A program made the position numbers and the translations under genes. This document shows positions 1 through 6,700 of a stretch of 25,642 nt of DNA, one piece after another. The notes beneath the pieces are model-generated. The model searched no databases and was not told where the DNA came from. It was given only the letters and a program-made list of their open reading frames with translations. The stretch's first letter is position 1. Every line of letters starts with the position of its first letter. The DNA lies in the IMG/VR virus record IMGVR_UViG_3300020172_002313, positions 1 through 25,642 of that record, one strand, 5' to 3'. Origin of the DNA: a virus.

Positions 1-678
1 ATCAACATTGACGGATGCCGAGTGGACTTTGTTTCGGATGAAGACAGACAGGAAAGCACCGCAAAGAATCAGCATCAGGACTTCGGAACTGAGCCCATGA
101 CCAACAACACTGTCTACGGCGACTACTCAATGATGAAGCCAACCAACTACAACCCACCAGGTCGTTTCCCTGCAAACTTCATTCATGATGGCAGCGACGA
201 AGTGCTTGAACTGTTCCCTGACAGCAAAGGCGGTGCGTATCCTGCGAAGCGTGGGCAGGCTGTAAACACCTCATTCGCTGGCGGTCAAGAAACCGAAGGC
301 GGTTTCAGGGCGATGGGTGATGACGGTTCGGCTGCCCGTTTCTTCTATTGCGCTAAAGCAAACAAGAAAGACCGCAACGAAGGCTTAGACGGATTCGCTG
401 AAAAACGCCCTGACGAACGAACCGTGACAGGGATGGGAACTTTTGAGGAGAAAGGCGTTGCCAAGCAAGCCAACCATCACCCGACTGTGAAACCGACAAA
501 CCTGATGCGCTACCTCTGCCGACTCGTAACACCACCCAACGGACTGATACTTGACCCGTTTACAGGGTCGGGTTCAACGGGCAAGGCTGCCGTGTTGGAG
601 GGGTTCGGATTCATCGGCGTAGAACAATCAGCCGAATATGTGGAGATAGCCAAAGCGAGAATAGGGGCACACCAATGA
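1..678 (+). CDS. DNA methyltransferase, C-terminal part (5' end outside window)
   Basis: The frame is open from the first base, so the start lies upstream. The visible 225 residues end with a class I methyltransferase AdoMet-binding motif, DPFTGSGSTG, about 35 residues from the C-terminus, preceded by HPTVKPTNLMRYL. This is the order seen in beta-class amino-methyltransferases (N6-adenine or N4-cytosine), where the catalytic DPPY motif is N-terminal; that half is missing here. The segment is strongly similar to the C-terminal half of the next gene (shared INIDGCRV, GRFPANFIHDGSDEVLELFP, FFYCAKANKKDRNEG), so the two are tandem paralogues. The stop overlaps the next start as ATGA. The target base and site cannot be read from sequence. 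Confidence 0.9.
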   Translation: MNIDGCRVDFVSDEDRQESTAKNQHQDFGTEPMTNNTVYGDYSMMKPTNYNPPGRFPANFIHDGSDEVLELFPDSKGGAYPAKRGQAVNTSFAGGQETEGGFRAMGDDGSAARFFYCAKANKKDRNEGLDGFAEKRPDERTVTGMGTFEEKGVAKQANHHPTVKPTNLMRYLCRLVTPPNGLILDPFTGSGSTGKAAVLEGFGFIGVEQSAEYVEIAKARIGAHQ

Positions 679-1829
679 TTTCGGTACAAGTACTGCACGG
701 TGATTGCCGAGACGAATTAGAACTTCTTCCCGATAACAGTGTTGACTCCATAGTTACTGACCCACCTTATGAACTTGGGTTCATGGGGAAATCTTGGGAT
801 TCAACAGGGATTGCTTATGACCAAAGGGTGTGGGTTCAATGCTTACGAGTGTTGAAGCCAGGCGGACATCTCCTCTCCTTCGGCGGCTCTCGTACCTATC
901 ACCGCATGGCGTGCGCTATCGAAGACGCAGGGTTTCAGATTCGTGACCAAATCATGTGGGTATATGGTTCTGGGTTTCCTAAGTCAATGGCTATTGATAA
1001 GCAATTAGATAAACAGTTAGGTGTAGAACGAGAAGTTGTTGGTAGAAATCCAAACAGCAGAGAAAACTCTACAAAAGATAATACGCTTTTTGAATCAGGA
1101 ACTGTTGGAAAAACAGACTACATAACAAAACCCTCTTCTGAAGAAGCAAAGAAATGGGAAGGCTGGGGCACTGCTCTCAAGCCAGCACACGAGCCAATAG
1201 TTTTAGCACGCAAACCATTAGAAGGAACAGTGGCGCAGAATGTGTTGACGCATGGTGTTGGTGGTATCAACATTGACGGATGCAGAGTGGAAACAACTGA
1301 CAACTTTGACAATGTGAAAGACAGAACTGATATGACAGGAAAACTCACCATCCACCACGAAGGGGGAAATCTTGAAGCATTACATAAACTCAAAACTCTA
1401 GGGCGTTTCCCTGCGAACTTCATTCACGACGGTTCAGACGAAGTGCTAGAACTATTCCCAGACAGTAAAGCAGGCGAGCCTCGTGATGACAGAGGTACGG
1501 GGGGTATCTGGTCGGAAAGTATGGGTGTTCCCTGTGGACCACAATACGGAGACAAAGGCTCAGCGGCTCGGTTCTTTTATTGTGCTAAAGCAAACAAGAA
1601 AGACCGCAACGAAGGCGCGGCAAACAACCATCCGACAGTAAAACCAACAAACCTCATGCGCTACCTAGTGAGGCTTATCACCCCACCCAACGGAACAGTC
1701 CTTGACCCGTTCACGGGCTCAGGTAGCACGGGCAAAGCAGCCGTACTTGAAGGCTTCAACTTCATTGGTATAGAGCAATCCGCAGAATATGTCCAAATAG
1801 CCAAAGCGCGGATAGAGGTAATCCAATGA
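675..1829 (+). CDS. DNA amino-methyltransferase (N4-cytosine or N6-adenine), complete
   Basis: 384 residues. TDPPYELGFMGKSWD near residues 29-43 carries the catalytic motif IV (DPPY); DPFTGSGSTG at about 344-353 is AdoMet motif I. Motif IV before motif I is the beta-class arrangement, which methylates exocyclic amino groups. A central region (about 110-300) holds the variable part where target recognition is expected. Such stand-alone methylases are common in phages and can protect against host restriction; no restriction endonuclease is next to it. Overlaps both neighbours by ATGA, so it is part of a translationally coupled cluster. The upstream paralogue differs mostly in the central region, compatible with different specificity. 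Confidence 0.93.
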   Translation: MISVQVLHGDCRDELELLPDNSVDSIVTDPPYELGFMGKSWDSTGIAYDQRVWVQCLRVLKPGGHLLSFGGSRTYHRMACAIEDAGFQIRDQIMWVYGSGFPKSMAIDKQLDKQLGVEREVVGRNPNSRENSTKDNTLFESGTVGKTDYITKPSSEEAKKWEGWGTALKPAHEPIVLARKPLEGTVAQNVLTHGVGGINIDGCRVETTDNFDNVKDRTDMTGKLTIHHEGGNLEALHKLKTLGRFPANFIHDGSDEVLELFPDSKAGEPRDDRGTGGIWSESMGVPCGPQYGDKGSAARFFYCAKANKKDRNEGAANNHPTVKPTNLMRYLVRLITPPNGTVLDPFTGSGSTGKAAVLEGFNFIGIEQSAEYVQIAKARIEVIQ

Positions 1830-2113
1830 AAACGTTCGTTCCCAACCACACACGGGATGACATCCAAACCTATTTAGAACACCGAGACGAAACCGTTCTG
1901 TTGGCAGACGGCTTTGAACACGCCTTTTTGGGGACAACACAACGAATGAACGAACCGCTCCTAGCCGTCTACTCATATCCGCTGATGGTAGAAACCCTGA
2001 TGCTCCGAGATGAAATGACTTATACGGAAGCCGAAGAATACATTGATTTCAATGTCGCAGGCGCATGGGTCGGAGAACAAACCCCAATCATTATTCATCC
2101 CGTAAACCTTTAA
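1826..2113 (+). CDS. Small phage protein of unknown function
   Basis: 95 residues, acidic, no membrane segment. The C-terminal half, with EEYIDFNVAGAWVGEQTPII, resembles a short conserved phage protein whose members end in a similar acidic helix followed by GAWVGE-TP; I cannot assign a function. The start overlaps the methyltransferase stop (ATGA), which supports it. About 50 bases separate it from the next gene, including a leader with ATAAATCTAAAC resembling the AAACCTA leaders found elsewhere in the window. Confidence 0.8.
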   Translation: MKTFVPNHTRDDIQTYLEHRDETVLLADGFEHAFLGTTQRMNEPLLAVYSYPLMVETLMLRDEMTYTEAEEYIDFNVAGAWVGEQTPIIIHPVNL

Positions 2114-2163
2114 CCACCCACACGCGGCGCCGTAGATAAATCTAAACGCCAAGGAACCACAAC

Positions 2164-2784
2164 ATGACAACAGTAGTAGGAATACAAGGGGACGGATACT
2201 GCCTACTAGCAGCAGATACCCGCATCACCTCCACGGACAGCGCGGGCGTCCCATATCAAATCATGACCCTCAAATCCGAAACATCCAAGATAGCCGTCAA
2301 CGGTAAGTACTTGATAGCAACGGCAGGAGACCTGAGAGCCATCAACCTCCTCACCCACACCCTTAACCCGCCTATCTGCCCACCAAACATCAAAGGCAAA
2401 AAACTTGACGAGTTCATCACCAACAAACTCATCCCAGCCATCAAAGAGATGTTTGAAAAGAACGGGTACACGACCAACGAAACAATGGTGGCTACCAAAG
2501 CCGAACACGACTCAGAACTCCTCGTAGCAATCAACCAAACCCTGTATCACATAGACGGCGACTACTCCTGGTTCACAGACCAAACAGGAATCTACACCCT
2601 AGGCACAGGAGCACCCTACGCACTCGGTGCACTACACAATATGCCTATCCCCAGAAACCCTGCTCAAGCCAAGAAGCAAGCCATCAAAGCATTAGCCACA
2701 GCATCCAAGTACGACCCCAACACAGGGAGTCCGTACCACACCAACATTCAACAAACACAACAGAAAACAGATAAACCTAAATGA
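2164..2784 (+). CDS. Proteasome beta / HslV-like N-terminal nucleophile hydrolase
   Basis: 206 residues. The start MTTVVGIQGDGYCLLAADTR matches the beginning of proteasome beta and HslV subunits: a threonine exposed after Met removal would be the nucleophile, D18 in AADTR corresponds to the conserved Asp, and SKIAVNGKYLIATAGDLRA follows the strand pattern with a candidate catalytic Lys (SKI). YTLGTGAPYALGAL matches the later GSG-YALGAL region of the fold. The start is set by AAGGA six bases before ATG and leaves almost no propeptide, unlike most actinobacterial beta subunits. The polar C-terminal tail (from about 180) is extra. It overlaps the WhiB gene by ATGA. It could process host or phage proteins, but activity and assembly are inferred. 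No alpha subunit or ATPase partner lies next to it. Confidence 0.82.
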   Translation: MTTVVGIQGDGYCLLAADTRITSTDSAGVPYQIMTLKSETSKIAVNGKYLIATAGDLRAINLLTHTLNPPICPPNIKGKKLDEFITNKLIPAIKEMFEKNGYTTNETMVATKAEHDSELLVAINQTLYHIDGDYSWFTDQTGIYTLGTGAPYALGALHNMPIPRNPAQAKKQAIKALATASKYDPNTGSPYHTNIQQTQQKTDKPK

Positions 2785-3095
2785 AACAACCACACCACAA
2801 CCACCGAGATGATACACAAACAAAAAGGTGGCAAACAATGGCAGCCTGCCGAGGAAAGACACACCTCATGTTTCCTCAGCACCACAAAGACATCACCTAC
2901 ATCCTTGAAGCAAGAGACATATGCGCACACTGCACCGTCAAGCCACAGTGCCTGAAAGAAGCCCTCGAATATCACCCCATAGACATGCACGGAGTATGGG
3001 CAGGCTTAACATCACGACAACTCGCCGCCAAACAAAAAGAACTCGGCATCAAACCCAAACGACCATCAATCAGCCAAATGTGGGAACTAGGCTAA
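2781..3095 (+). CDS. WhiB-family iron-sulfur transcription regulator
   Basis: 104 residues with the four-cysteine pattern of WhiB proteins: C23, C48, C51 and C57 (C-x24-C-x2-C-x5-C), which hold a [4Fe-4S] cluster in the family. The downstream G-V-W-A-G-L-T turn (71-77) and a basic C-terminal tail (KQKELGIKPKRP) complete the family signature. WhiB proteins are restricted to actinobacteria and their phages, so this is the best host marker in the window. They usually act by binding the principal sigma factor and altering promoter choice; phage WhiB copies can interfere with host regulation. Translationally coupled to the threonine hydrolase by ATGA; its end overlaps the convergent gene by nine bases. 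Confidence 0.95.
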   Translation: MKQPHHNHRDDTQTKRWQTMAACRGKTHLMFPQHHKDITYILEARDICAHCTVKPQCLKEALEYHPIDMHGVWAGLTSRQLAAKQKELGIKPKRPSISQMWELG

Positions 3096-3422
3096 ACACA
3101 CCCCACAAGTATCACAATAACTAGACCCCAAAACCTCAACAGGCTTCTTCTCGCAAGACGGCAAACCACAAGGCTCCAAACGACGCTCACCCCGAAGGTA
3201 CGCCACAACACCACTAATCGGCTCTATCGGCTCACCCAACTCCAATAAAGCCCGACCCTCAGCATCACGAACACCATTCACAAGAAGCAGTCCGACCAAA
3301 CGCTGAAACGACACATCTCTCTTTTTACACAAATCCAACAACTCATTCTTTAACCAGCCAGGCAAAGGAACAGTCACAAACACCGTTTCCTCGGGAACAG
3401 CACGCCTCGCCTTAAACCCCAT
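3087..3422 (-). CDS. Ribbon-helix-helix-like protein with C-terminal zinc-ribbon cysteines
   Basis: 111 residues from the ATG at 3422. The frame is open to 3500, but the extension would overlap the preceding gene by nearly 90 bases. The N-terminal part (TVFVTVPLPGWLKNELLDLC, then a helix to VNGVRDAEG) reads as one beta strand and two helices, like ribbon-helix-helix DNA-binding proteins. The C-terminus has five cysteines (PCGLPSC and YCDTCGVC), a likely zinc-binding element. It overlaps the upstream gene by 11 bases, and that gene has a similar fold, so the pair may be duplicated. No strong Shine-Dalgarno, suggesting coupled translation. DNA binding is inferred. Confidence 0.65.
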   Translation of the reverse strand: MGFKARRAVPEETVFVTVPLPGWLKNELLDLCKKRDVSFQRLVGLLLVNGVRDAEGRALLELGEPIEPISGVVAYLRGERRLEPCGLPSCEKKPVEVLGSSYCDTCGVCLA

Positions 3423-3597
3423 CAACAGCCCCAGAATCCCGAACAACCAACATCCCCAGATACTCGCCAATAGATAAATCAAAAGCATCCGCTTGGTCAA
3501 CCATCAAATTCTTGATGTCTGCGTCAATTTTTATAGTCAGGGTCGTTTTTGTATTTGCTTGTGCTCGATGCGGCGGTCGCCCGTGCCGTTTTTTCAT
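3412..3597 (-). CDS. Small ribbon-helix-helix-like DNA-binding protein
   Basis: 61 residues. A basic N-terminus (KKRHGRPPHRAQ) precedes TTLTIKIDADIKNLMVDQAD, a beta strand and helix typical of ribbon-helix-helix proteins, then a second helix. These dimerise and bind DNA via the strand. The upstream sequence GATAAACCCAA resembles the AAACCTA leaders found before other genes, and the stop of a 28-residue membrane peptide lies six bases upstream. Probable autoregulator or accessory DNA-binding factor; target unknown. Confidence 0.65.
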   Translation of the reverse strand: MKKRHGRPPHRAQANTKTTLTIKIDADIKNLMVDQADAFDLSIGEYLGMLVVRDSGAVDGV

Positions 3598-3603
3598 TTG
3601 GGT

Positions 3604-3690
3604 TTATCTGTCCCTGTATCGAGCGAGGAGTAGTCCGATGAGGATTCCGTGTGGGAGTCCGATGAGGATTCCGTATATATATTGTCTCAT
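3604..3690 (-). CDS. 28-residue hydrophobic membrane peptide with internal duplication
   Basis: Reads MRQYIYGILIGLPHGILI, then GLLLARYRDR and stop. AAGG seven bases before the ATG provides a ribosome site, and the gene starts five bases after the stop of the upstream gene and ends six bases before the next start, so it fits the operon exactly. The core is an eight-residue unit (GILIGLPH / GILIGLLL) encoded by two identical 19-base copies, with positive residues at the C-terminal end, giving one likely transmembrane helix with a GxxxG-like face. Resembles small phage membrane peptides in size only; function unknown. Confidence 0.55.
   Translation of the reverse strand: MRQYIYGILIGLPHGILIGLLLARYRDR
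3632..3674 (-). repeat. Two identical 19-base direct repeats
   Basis: AGTCCGATGAGGATTCCGT at 3632 and 3656, period 24, in frame with the eight-residue repeat of the peptide at 3604-3690. The repeat therefore duplicates a transmembrane segment. Confidence 0.85.
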
Positions 3691-3694
3691 TATG

Positions 3695-4141
3695 TTACCT
3701 TAGTGTTGTATGTTGGTTGTATGTTTGTTTGAAGTGTTCTCTGTCTGCGCCTGTTGACAGGTTGAGTCCAACTATTTTGATTACTTGTTTAAGTTTATCT
3801 GCGATGTGTTGGTCGGGTTGGGCGGTTCCTGAGTTGATGGTGTCTCGAAGGTGGCAGTAGGTGTTCCATGCTTGTGCTGCGGTGGGTTCAGCATTTGGTT
3901 GGGTTTGTTCCCAGTGTTCGTATATGGTGCCTGGGGTGGGGAGGTAGCGTTCTGTTTTGTTAAGTTTGACGAGGATGGCTTCTATTTCCTCATAGGGGCA
4001 TCCCCCAAGAACGAGGTGCCATCCCCTGTAGACGGCTTTGTTCTGGTCTGGGTTGTTGGGGAGTTCTTTGTTCCACAGTGTGTAGGCGAGGTCTACGATT
4101 TTCGTAGTGTTCGCTTTGGTTGGGTCTTGGGGTTTATTCAT
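3695..4141 (-). CDS. Putative replication accessory protein (helicase-loader-like)
   Basis: 148 residues, soluble. IVDLAYTLWNKELPNNPDQNKA, WHLVLGGCPYEEIEAILVKL and YLPTPGTIYEHW follow the pattern of N-terminal domains of phage helicase loaders and replisome organisers (a helical bundle with a conserved P-P-Y/T-P-x-E/T-I loop). I did not see a Walker A motif, so it would be a G39P-type loader rather than a DnaC-type ATPase. The next gene upstream is also of replication type and overlaps it by eight bases. Assignment is by pattern only. Confidence 0.5.
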   Translation of the reverse strand: MNKPQDPTKANTTKIVDLAYTLWNKELPNNPDQNKAVYRGWHLVLGGCPYEEIEAILVKLNKTERYLPTPGTIYEHWEQTQPNAEPTAAQAWNTYCHLRDTINSGTAQPDQHIADKLKQVIKIVGLNLSTGADREHFKQTYNQHTTLR

Positions 4142-4508
4142 CTAAGAACTCCTGTCGTGCGTCACGCTTCTGGGTGCGTTGAATGAAGCCCTCTATCTTG
4201 TCTGCGTCACGGAAGATGAGGTCAATACTGTTGTACTTCTTCTGTTGAGGGTTATCCCCCATATGGAATTTGGACATGGCGCATCCGTTGATTGCGTCGC
4301 ACGCACGCTGAATGCCGTAGTCGTAAATCGCAGCGGCTATCTTGACACGGCGCTTATGGTCGAGCACGGCTCGGTCGGAGCCCATAACGGTAAGCCAGTG
4401 TCCCCATACAATTTGGACTGCTTCGTCGGGGATGCCTTTGGCTTTTTCGTTTTGTTGTTTGGTAGCAATTCTAGGGCGTTTAGGTTTATCTGATTTTACT
4501 TCGTTCAT
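4134..4508 (-). CDS. Phage replication-region protein of unknown function
   Basis: 124 residues from the ATG at 4508 (a GTG two codons earlier is possible). A lysine-rich N-terminus is followed by VQIVWGHWLTVMGSDRAVLD, KRRVKIAAAIYDYGIQRACDAINGCAMSKFHMGDN and IDLIFRDADKIEGF. This pattern (W-x-x-W/Y..., KRR-K-I--A-, A-I-G---S-FH-G-N, L--R-----E-F) is familiar from phage replication proteins, often beside DnaD-like or helicase genes, where it may mediate DNA or primosome contacts. A possible promoter (TTGACC, 17 bases, TAGTCT) lies just upstream. No catalytic motif is visible. Confidence 0.6.
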   Translation of the reverse strand: MNEVKSDKPKRPRIATKQQNEKAKGIPDEAVQIVWGHWLTVMGSDRAVLDHKRRVKIAAAIYDYGIQRACDAINGCAMSKFHMGDNPQQKKYNSIDLIFRDADKIEGFIQRTQKRDARQEFLDE

Positions 4509-4779
4509 AAACACAGACTACACCCTTTTACTTAAAAGGTCAAGTGAACGTAGCCAAATCAATAAATATCTTTCGCGGCCGGATCAATCACAGGCAATTG
4601 AATTAGTGGTATCAACGTTGCCCTAAGAAAGAGGTAAAGAACCTCTGTCGTAGAAACACTTTGGAGAGTCTGAGAACCTTTGACCGACGTTTTTTGGCGC
4701 GAGAGCAGCCAGTGCCACATCCACGATTTTTTGACAATCGTAGATTCAGGTTCGACTATTTATCGTTAACGAAAGGTTG

Positions 4780-4795
4780 TATACGCCACCGTGCC
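4780..4795 (-). repeat. CGCCACCG box, copy 1 of 9 (diverged)
   Basis: TATACGCCACCGTGCC on the plus strand; the CAGGTTG half is lost. It opens the gene-free region after the replication genes. Confidence 0.5.
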
Positions 4796-5055
4796 TCTTT
4801 GGAAGGAAGACCGTGATTACTATTTCATTCGCCACAGTCCCGTGGTAGTGGTACAAGATAGCAGATGATTTGCCGTCCCGCACGCACGTTTCAAAACAAA
4901 TCCACTAGTAACGTAATTTAGTGTCCGACAGTCCCGTTACCGACCATCAAACCACAACCTGTGGGGGTGTTGATTGAGATGGGCGGGACTTGCTAGCGTT
5001 TGGTTTATCGACGGGGCTGTGAAGACCCCCTCTCCAAGACTCGTCGTGGTAGCAG

Positions 5056-5088
5056 GCGGGGCTAGGAACCCTTTGTCCTAGTCCCCGC
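5056..5088 (-). terminator. Strong GC-rich hairpin, possible bidirectional terminator
   Basis: GCGGGG and CTAGGA pair with TCCTAG and CCCCGC around an eight-base loop, with one bulged T; 12 base pairs in total. On the plus strand it is followed by TTGTTACT. It lies just beyond the end of the 5202-9238 minus-strand cluster, so it could end that transcription, although no clear T-run follows in that direction. The stem incorporates CGGGGCT and a one-base variant of AGTCCCG. Confidence 0.5.
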
Positions 5089-5160
5089 TTGTTACTAATT
5101 TAAGATTCGGTTTAACGTAAGTTGGATGGTCTCGCATCGACCGTGCAAGTTCTTTGTTTC

Positions 5161-5177
5161 CGCCACCGTTCAGTTTG
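5161..5177 (-). repeat. CGCCACCG box, copy 2 of 9
   Basis: CGCCACCGTTCAGTTTG, one mismatch to the common form. It lies between the hairpin region and the end of the gene at 5202, which it follows by 25 bases. Confidence 0.75.
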
Positions 5178-5201
5178 TACAACCGTGTGGTCGTCTTCTT
5201 C

Positions 5202-5522
5202 TTAGAACGGTTCTTCATCGTCGCCTTCTTCGTTTACTTCCATCATGATGAGGAATGCTTCTGACCGGCGTTTGATTGCTTCCTTGGTCATAATCGGCCA
5301 GTCTGCGATTGGTGATGCAAAACCTTCAAAATGTTCTTGTAATGCTTCTTCGCTACCGCAATCCGAACATACTTCTATTGACCGTTTGTCTGCGTCTCGT
5401 GTGAGACGAGATACCGCCCCCATGTATTGCCCGTGCTTTTCGTTTGAGGGGATTAGTCCTTCGCATCTGGGACAGACCCCTGACGCAATGAACTTGTTAT
5501 GTATTCGACTGAATGGTTTCAT
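5202..5522 (-). CDS. Phage zinc-ribbon protein of unknown function
   Basis: 106 residues. CPRC at 17-20 and CSDCGSEEAL at 52-55 make a four-cysteine zinc ribbon, followed by an acidic helical C-terminus ending EEGDDEEPF. Small zinc-ribbon proteins with a CSxCG-xxEA motif are common in actinophages. The leader upstream of the ATG contains ATAAACCTAAAC and a CGCCACCG box, with GAAAGAAG as a weak ribosome site. Function unknown. Confidence 0.78.
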   Translation of the reverse strand: MKPFSRIHNKFIASGVCPRCEGLIPSNEKHGQYMGAVSRLTRDADKRSIEVCSDCGSEEALQEHFEGFASPIADWPIMTKEAIKRRSEAFLIMMEVNEEGDDEEPF

Positions 5523-5567
5523 GTTTATCTTCTTTCGGTTTAGGTTTATAGTTTACTTTGTTTATTG

Positions 5568-5588
5568 TATACGCCACCGTTCAATTTG
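5568..5588 (-). repeat. CGCCACCG box, copy 3 of 9, promoter-like for 5202-5522
   Basis: TATACGCCACCGTTCAATTT then G on the plus strand. On the minus strand CAAATTGAACGGTGGCG is followed by TATACAAT, then the AAACCTAAAC leader and the ATG at 5522. This copy is the clearest evidence for a promoter role, since no GTTACACCCC promoter intervenes. Confidence 0.75.
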
Positions 5589-5796
5589 AATGGTGGTTTT
5601 GTTCAAATATCAGGTATCCGTTCCCGTCTTGCGCTATCCCAGTTACCCACGCCTCACGACGTTCCGATCCTGTGGGTGCGTTCGGGTTGTCTCCGACAAG
5701 ATTTCTGATTTTGTTTAATGCGTTTTCTGTTGCTTGACTTATGTCTTCACCTTCAACTTCTGTGGTGACCATGCAAGTGACTCTGTATGTTGCCAT
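5581..5796 (-). CDS. Small hypothetical protein
   Basis: 71 residues. The frame is open further upstream, but GGAGG nine bases before the ATG at 5796 and the TAATG overlap with the previous stop fix this start. The N-terminus alternates strands and a helix (YRVTCMVTTEVEGEDISQAT, then AENALNKIRNL), an arrangement seen in small phage proteins of the form strand-helix-strand. The last codons lie inside a conserved CGCCACCG box. Confidence 0.75.
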   Translation of the reverse strand: MATYRVTCMVTTEVEGEDISQATENALNKIRNLVGDNPNAPTGSERREAWVTGIAQDGNGYLIFEQNHHSN

Positions 5797-6119
5797 TATT
5801 TTTGTTCCTCCATATATTTGTTTACTGCTTTTAGACCTTTGTTGAGAATCATGGTGATGGGGAGGAACGCTGATGCTTGCGCACCGTATGTTTCCCCGTT
5901 CTTCTCTACTGACTCCGCAATCATCCGTTCGATGAGGTCTCCGTTGAATGCGACGCATACCTCGCCGTCTACCAGTCCATAGACCAACGGTGTCAACTTA
6001 TCTTTATCTTCAAACAATGTTGCGGGTGCTGTTAGGAATGTGACGGTGGTTCCGTCTTCATGTTGCATCCGAATCAACACATCATCGTTGTCGTCCTCTA
6101 GGAAGTCTTCAAAATCCAT
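5796..6119 (-). CDS. Hypothetical acidic protein
   Basis: 107 residues from the ATG at 6119; the longer open frame would read through the conserved box at 6141 and is unlikely to be coding. The first 14 residues are very acidic (MDFEDFLEDDNDDV). The rest is mixed, with a hydrophobic helix near the C-terminus (ASAFLPITMILNKGLKAVNKYM). The purine-rich AGAAAGAAG serves as ribosome site. The stop overlaps the next ATG as TAATG, so the two are coupled. No family recognised. Confidence 0.72.
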   Translation of the reverse strand: MDFEDFLEDDNDDVLIRMQHEDGTTVTFLTAPATLFEDKDKLTPLVYGLVDGEVCVAFNGDLIERMIAESVEKNGETYGAQASAFLPITMILNKGLKAVNKYMEEQK

Positions 6120-6140
6120 TTCTACTTCTTTCTGATGGCA

Positions 6141-6161
6141 TATACGCCACCGTTCAATTTG
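6141..6161 (-). repeat. CGCCACCG box, copy 4 of 9
   Basis: TATACGCCACCGTTCAATTT then G on the plus strand, identical to copy 3. Lies in the 64-base gap between 6184 and the ATG at 6119, with AGAAAGAAG directly after TATATG on the minus strand. Confidence 0.8.
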
Positions 6162-6183
6162 TAATCGTTTACAGCCACTCTTT

Positions 6184-6696
6184 TCAGAAGTGGTAGTCCA
6201 CAATCACTATCCATTGTCTGTCAGGGTTGCTCTCTACACGCTCATTTACCCATTTGGGATTTGCCGTGTATTCAATGGTGTCATAGAACATGACATCCGA
6301 TGTGTATCTCCCGTTGAGAACCTCGAACGCTCGTGTTACCTTGAAGACCGCAAGACTCTCTTCGAGGTATATATCTCGCTGTTCTTTGGTGAGGTCGTTC
6401 ACTGGTTTGTTGAAACTACTGAAGTCATACTTCGGGTTGGTCAATAGTTCCTTCAACGAGATGTCCCCATATAGTTCAACTGCTTTCGTGACTGTTTCTT
6501 GCGTCCACTTGCACGCCTGTTCTTTTTGTTCAACGAACTTGGTTGGGTTATCTTTGTAGGAGATGACCGACTCAACATCGTCGATGTGGATTTGATTCCA
6601 GTCAGACCACACTTGTTCGTTCGCAAACGCTTCTGCGAGTGCAATCGCTTCTTCTCGGTCGTCTGCTTCTACTGCTATTCGGTGATATGTATGCAT
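6184..6696 (-). CDS. Hypothetical protein
   Basis: 170 residues. It opens with MHTYHRIAVEADDREEAIAL, a strand followed by a helix that recurs in small phage proteins acting on unknown targets, and ends with WIVIVDYHF. Charged and soluble, with no membrane segment or cysteine cluster. AAGGA sits eight bases before the ATG. A CGCCACCG box fills the gap to the next gene. Not recognised. Confidence 0.75.
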   Translation of the reverse strand: MHTYHRIAVEADDREEAIALAEAFANEQVWSDWNQIHIDDVESVISYKDNPTKFVEQKEQACKWTQETVTKAVELYGDISLKELLTNPKYDFSSFNKPVNDLTKEQRDIYLEESLAVFKVTRAFEVLNGRYTSDVMFYDTIEYTANPKWVNERVESNPDRQWIVIVDYHF

Positions 6697-6700
6697 GGTT

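Larger units (their letters stand above)
4509..5201. other. Gene-free 690-base region rich in hairpins and AGTCCCG motifs
   Basis: No open frame of note on either strand. It holds a diverged copy of the CGCCACCG box at 4780, a full copy at 5161, AGTCCCG at 4836 and 4930, CGGGACT at 4984, CGGGGCT at 5012 and 5057, and a strong hairpin at 5056-5088. Smaller hairpins lie near 4636-4652 (AGAGGT/ACCTCT) and 4723-4741. Density of the repeated motifs suggests a regulatory or structured-RNA region rather than decayed coding sequence. No convincing tRNA was found. Confidence 0.6.

Noticed and set aside
3423-3500. N-terminal hydrophobic extension of the zinc-tailed RHH protein
   Set aside because: It lies wholly within the preceding gene in another frame; the ATG at 3422 gives a normal overlap.
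4723-4741. Hairpin resembling a tRNA-Gln anticodon arm (loop TTTTGAC)
   Set aside because: The following GGTTCGACT has no pairing T-stem, and no acceptor or D-arm could be built on either strand.
6120-6203. Extended N-terminus of the acidic protein at 5796-6119
   Set aside because: The extension translates the conserved CGCCACCG box, which occurs in non-coding positions elsewhere; the ATG at 6119 is preferred.
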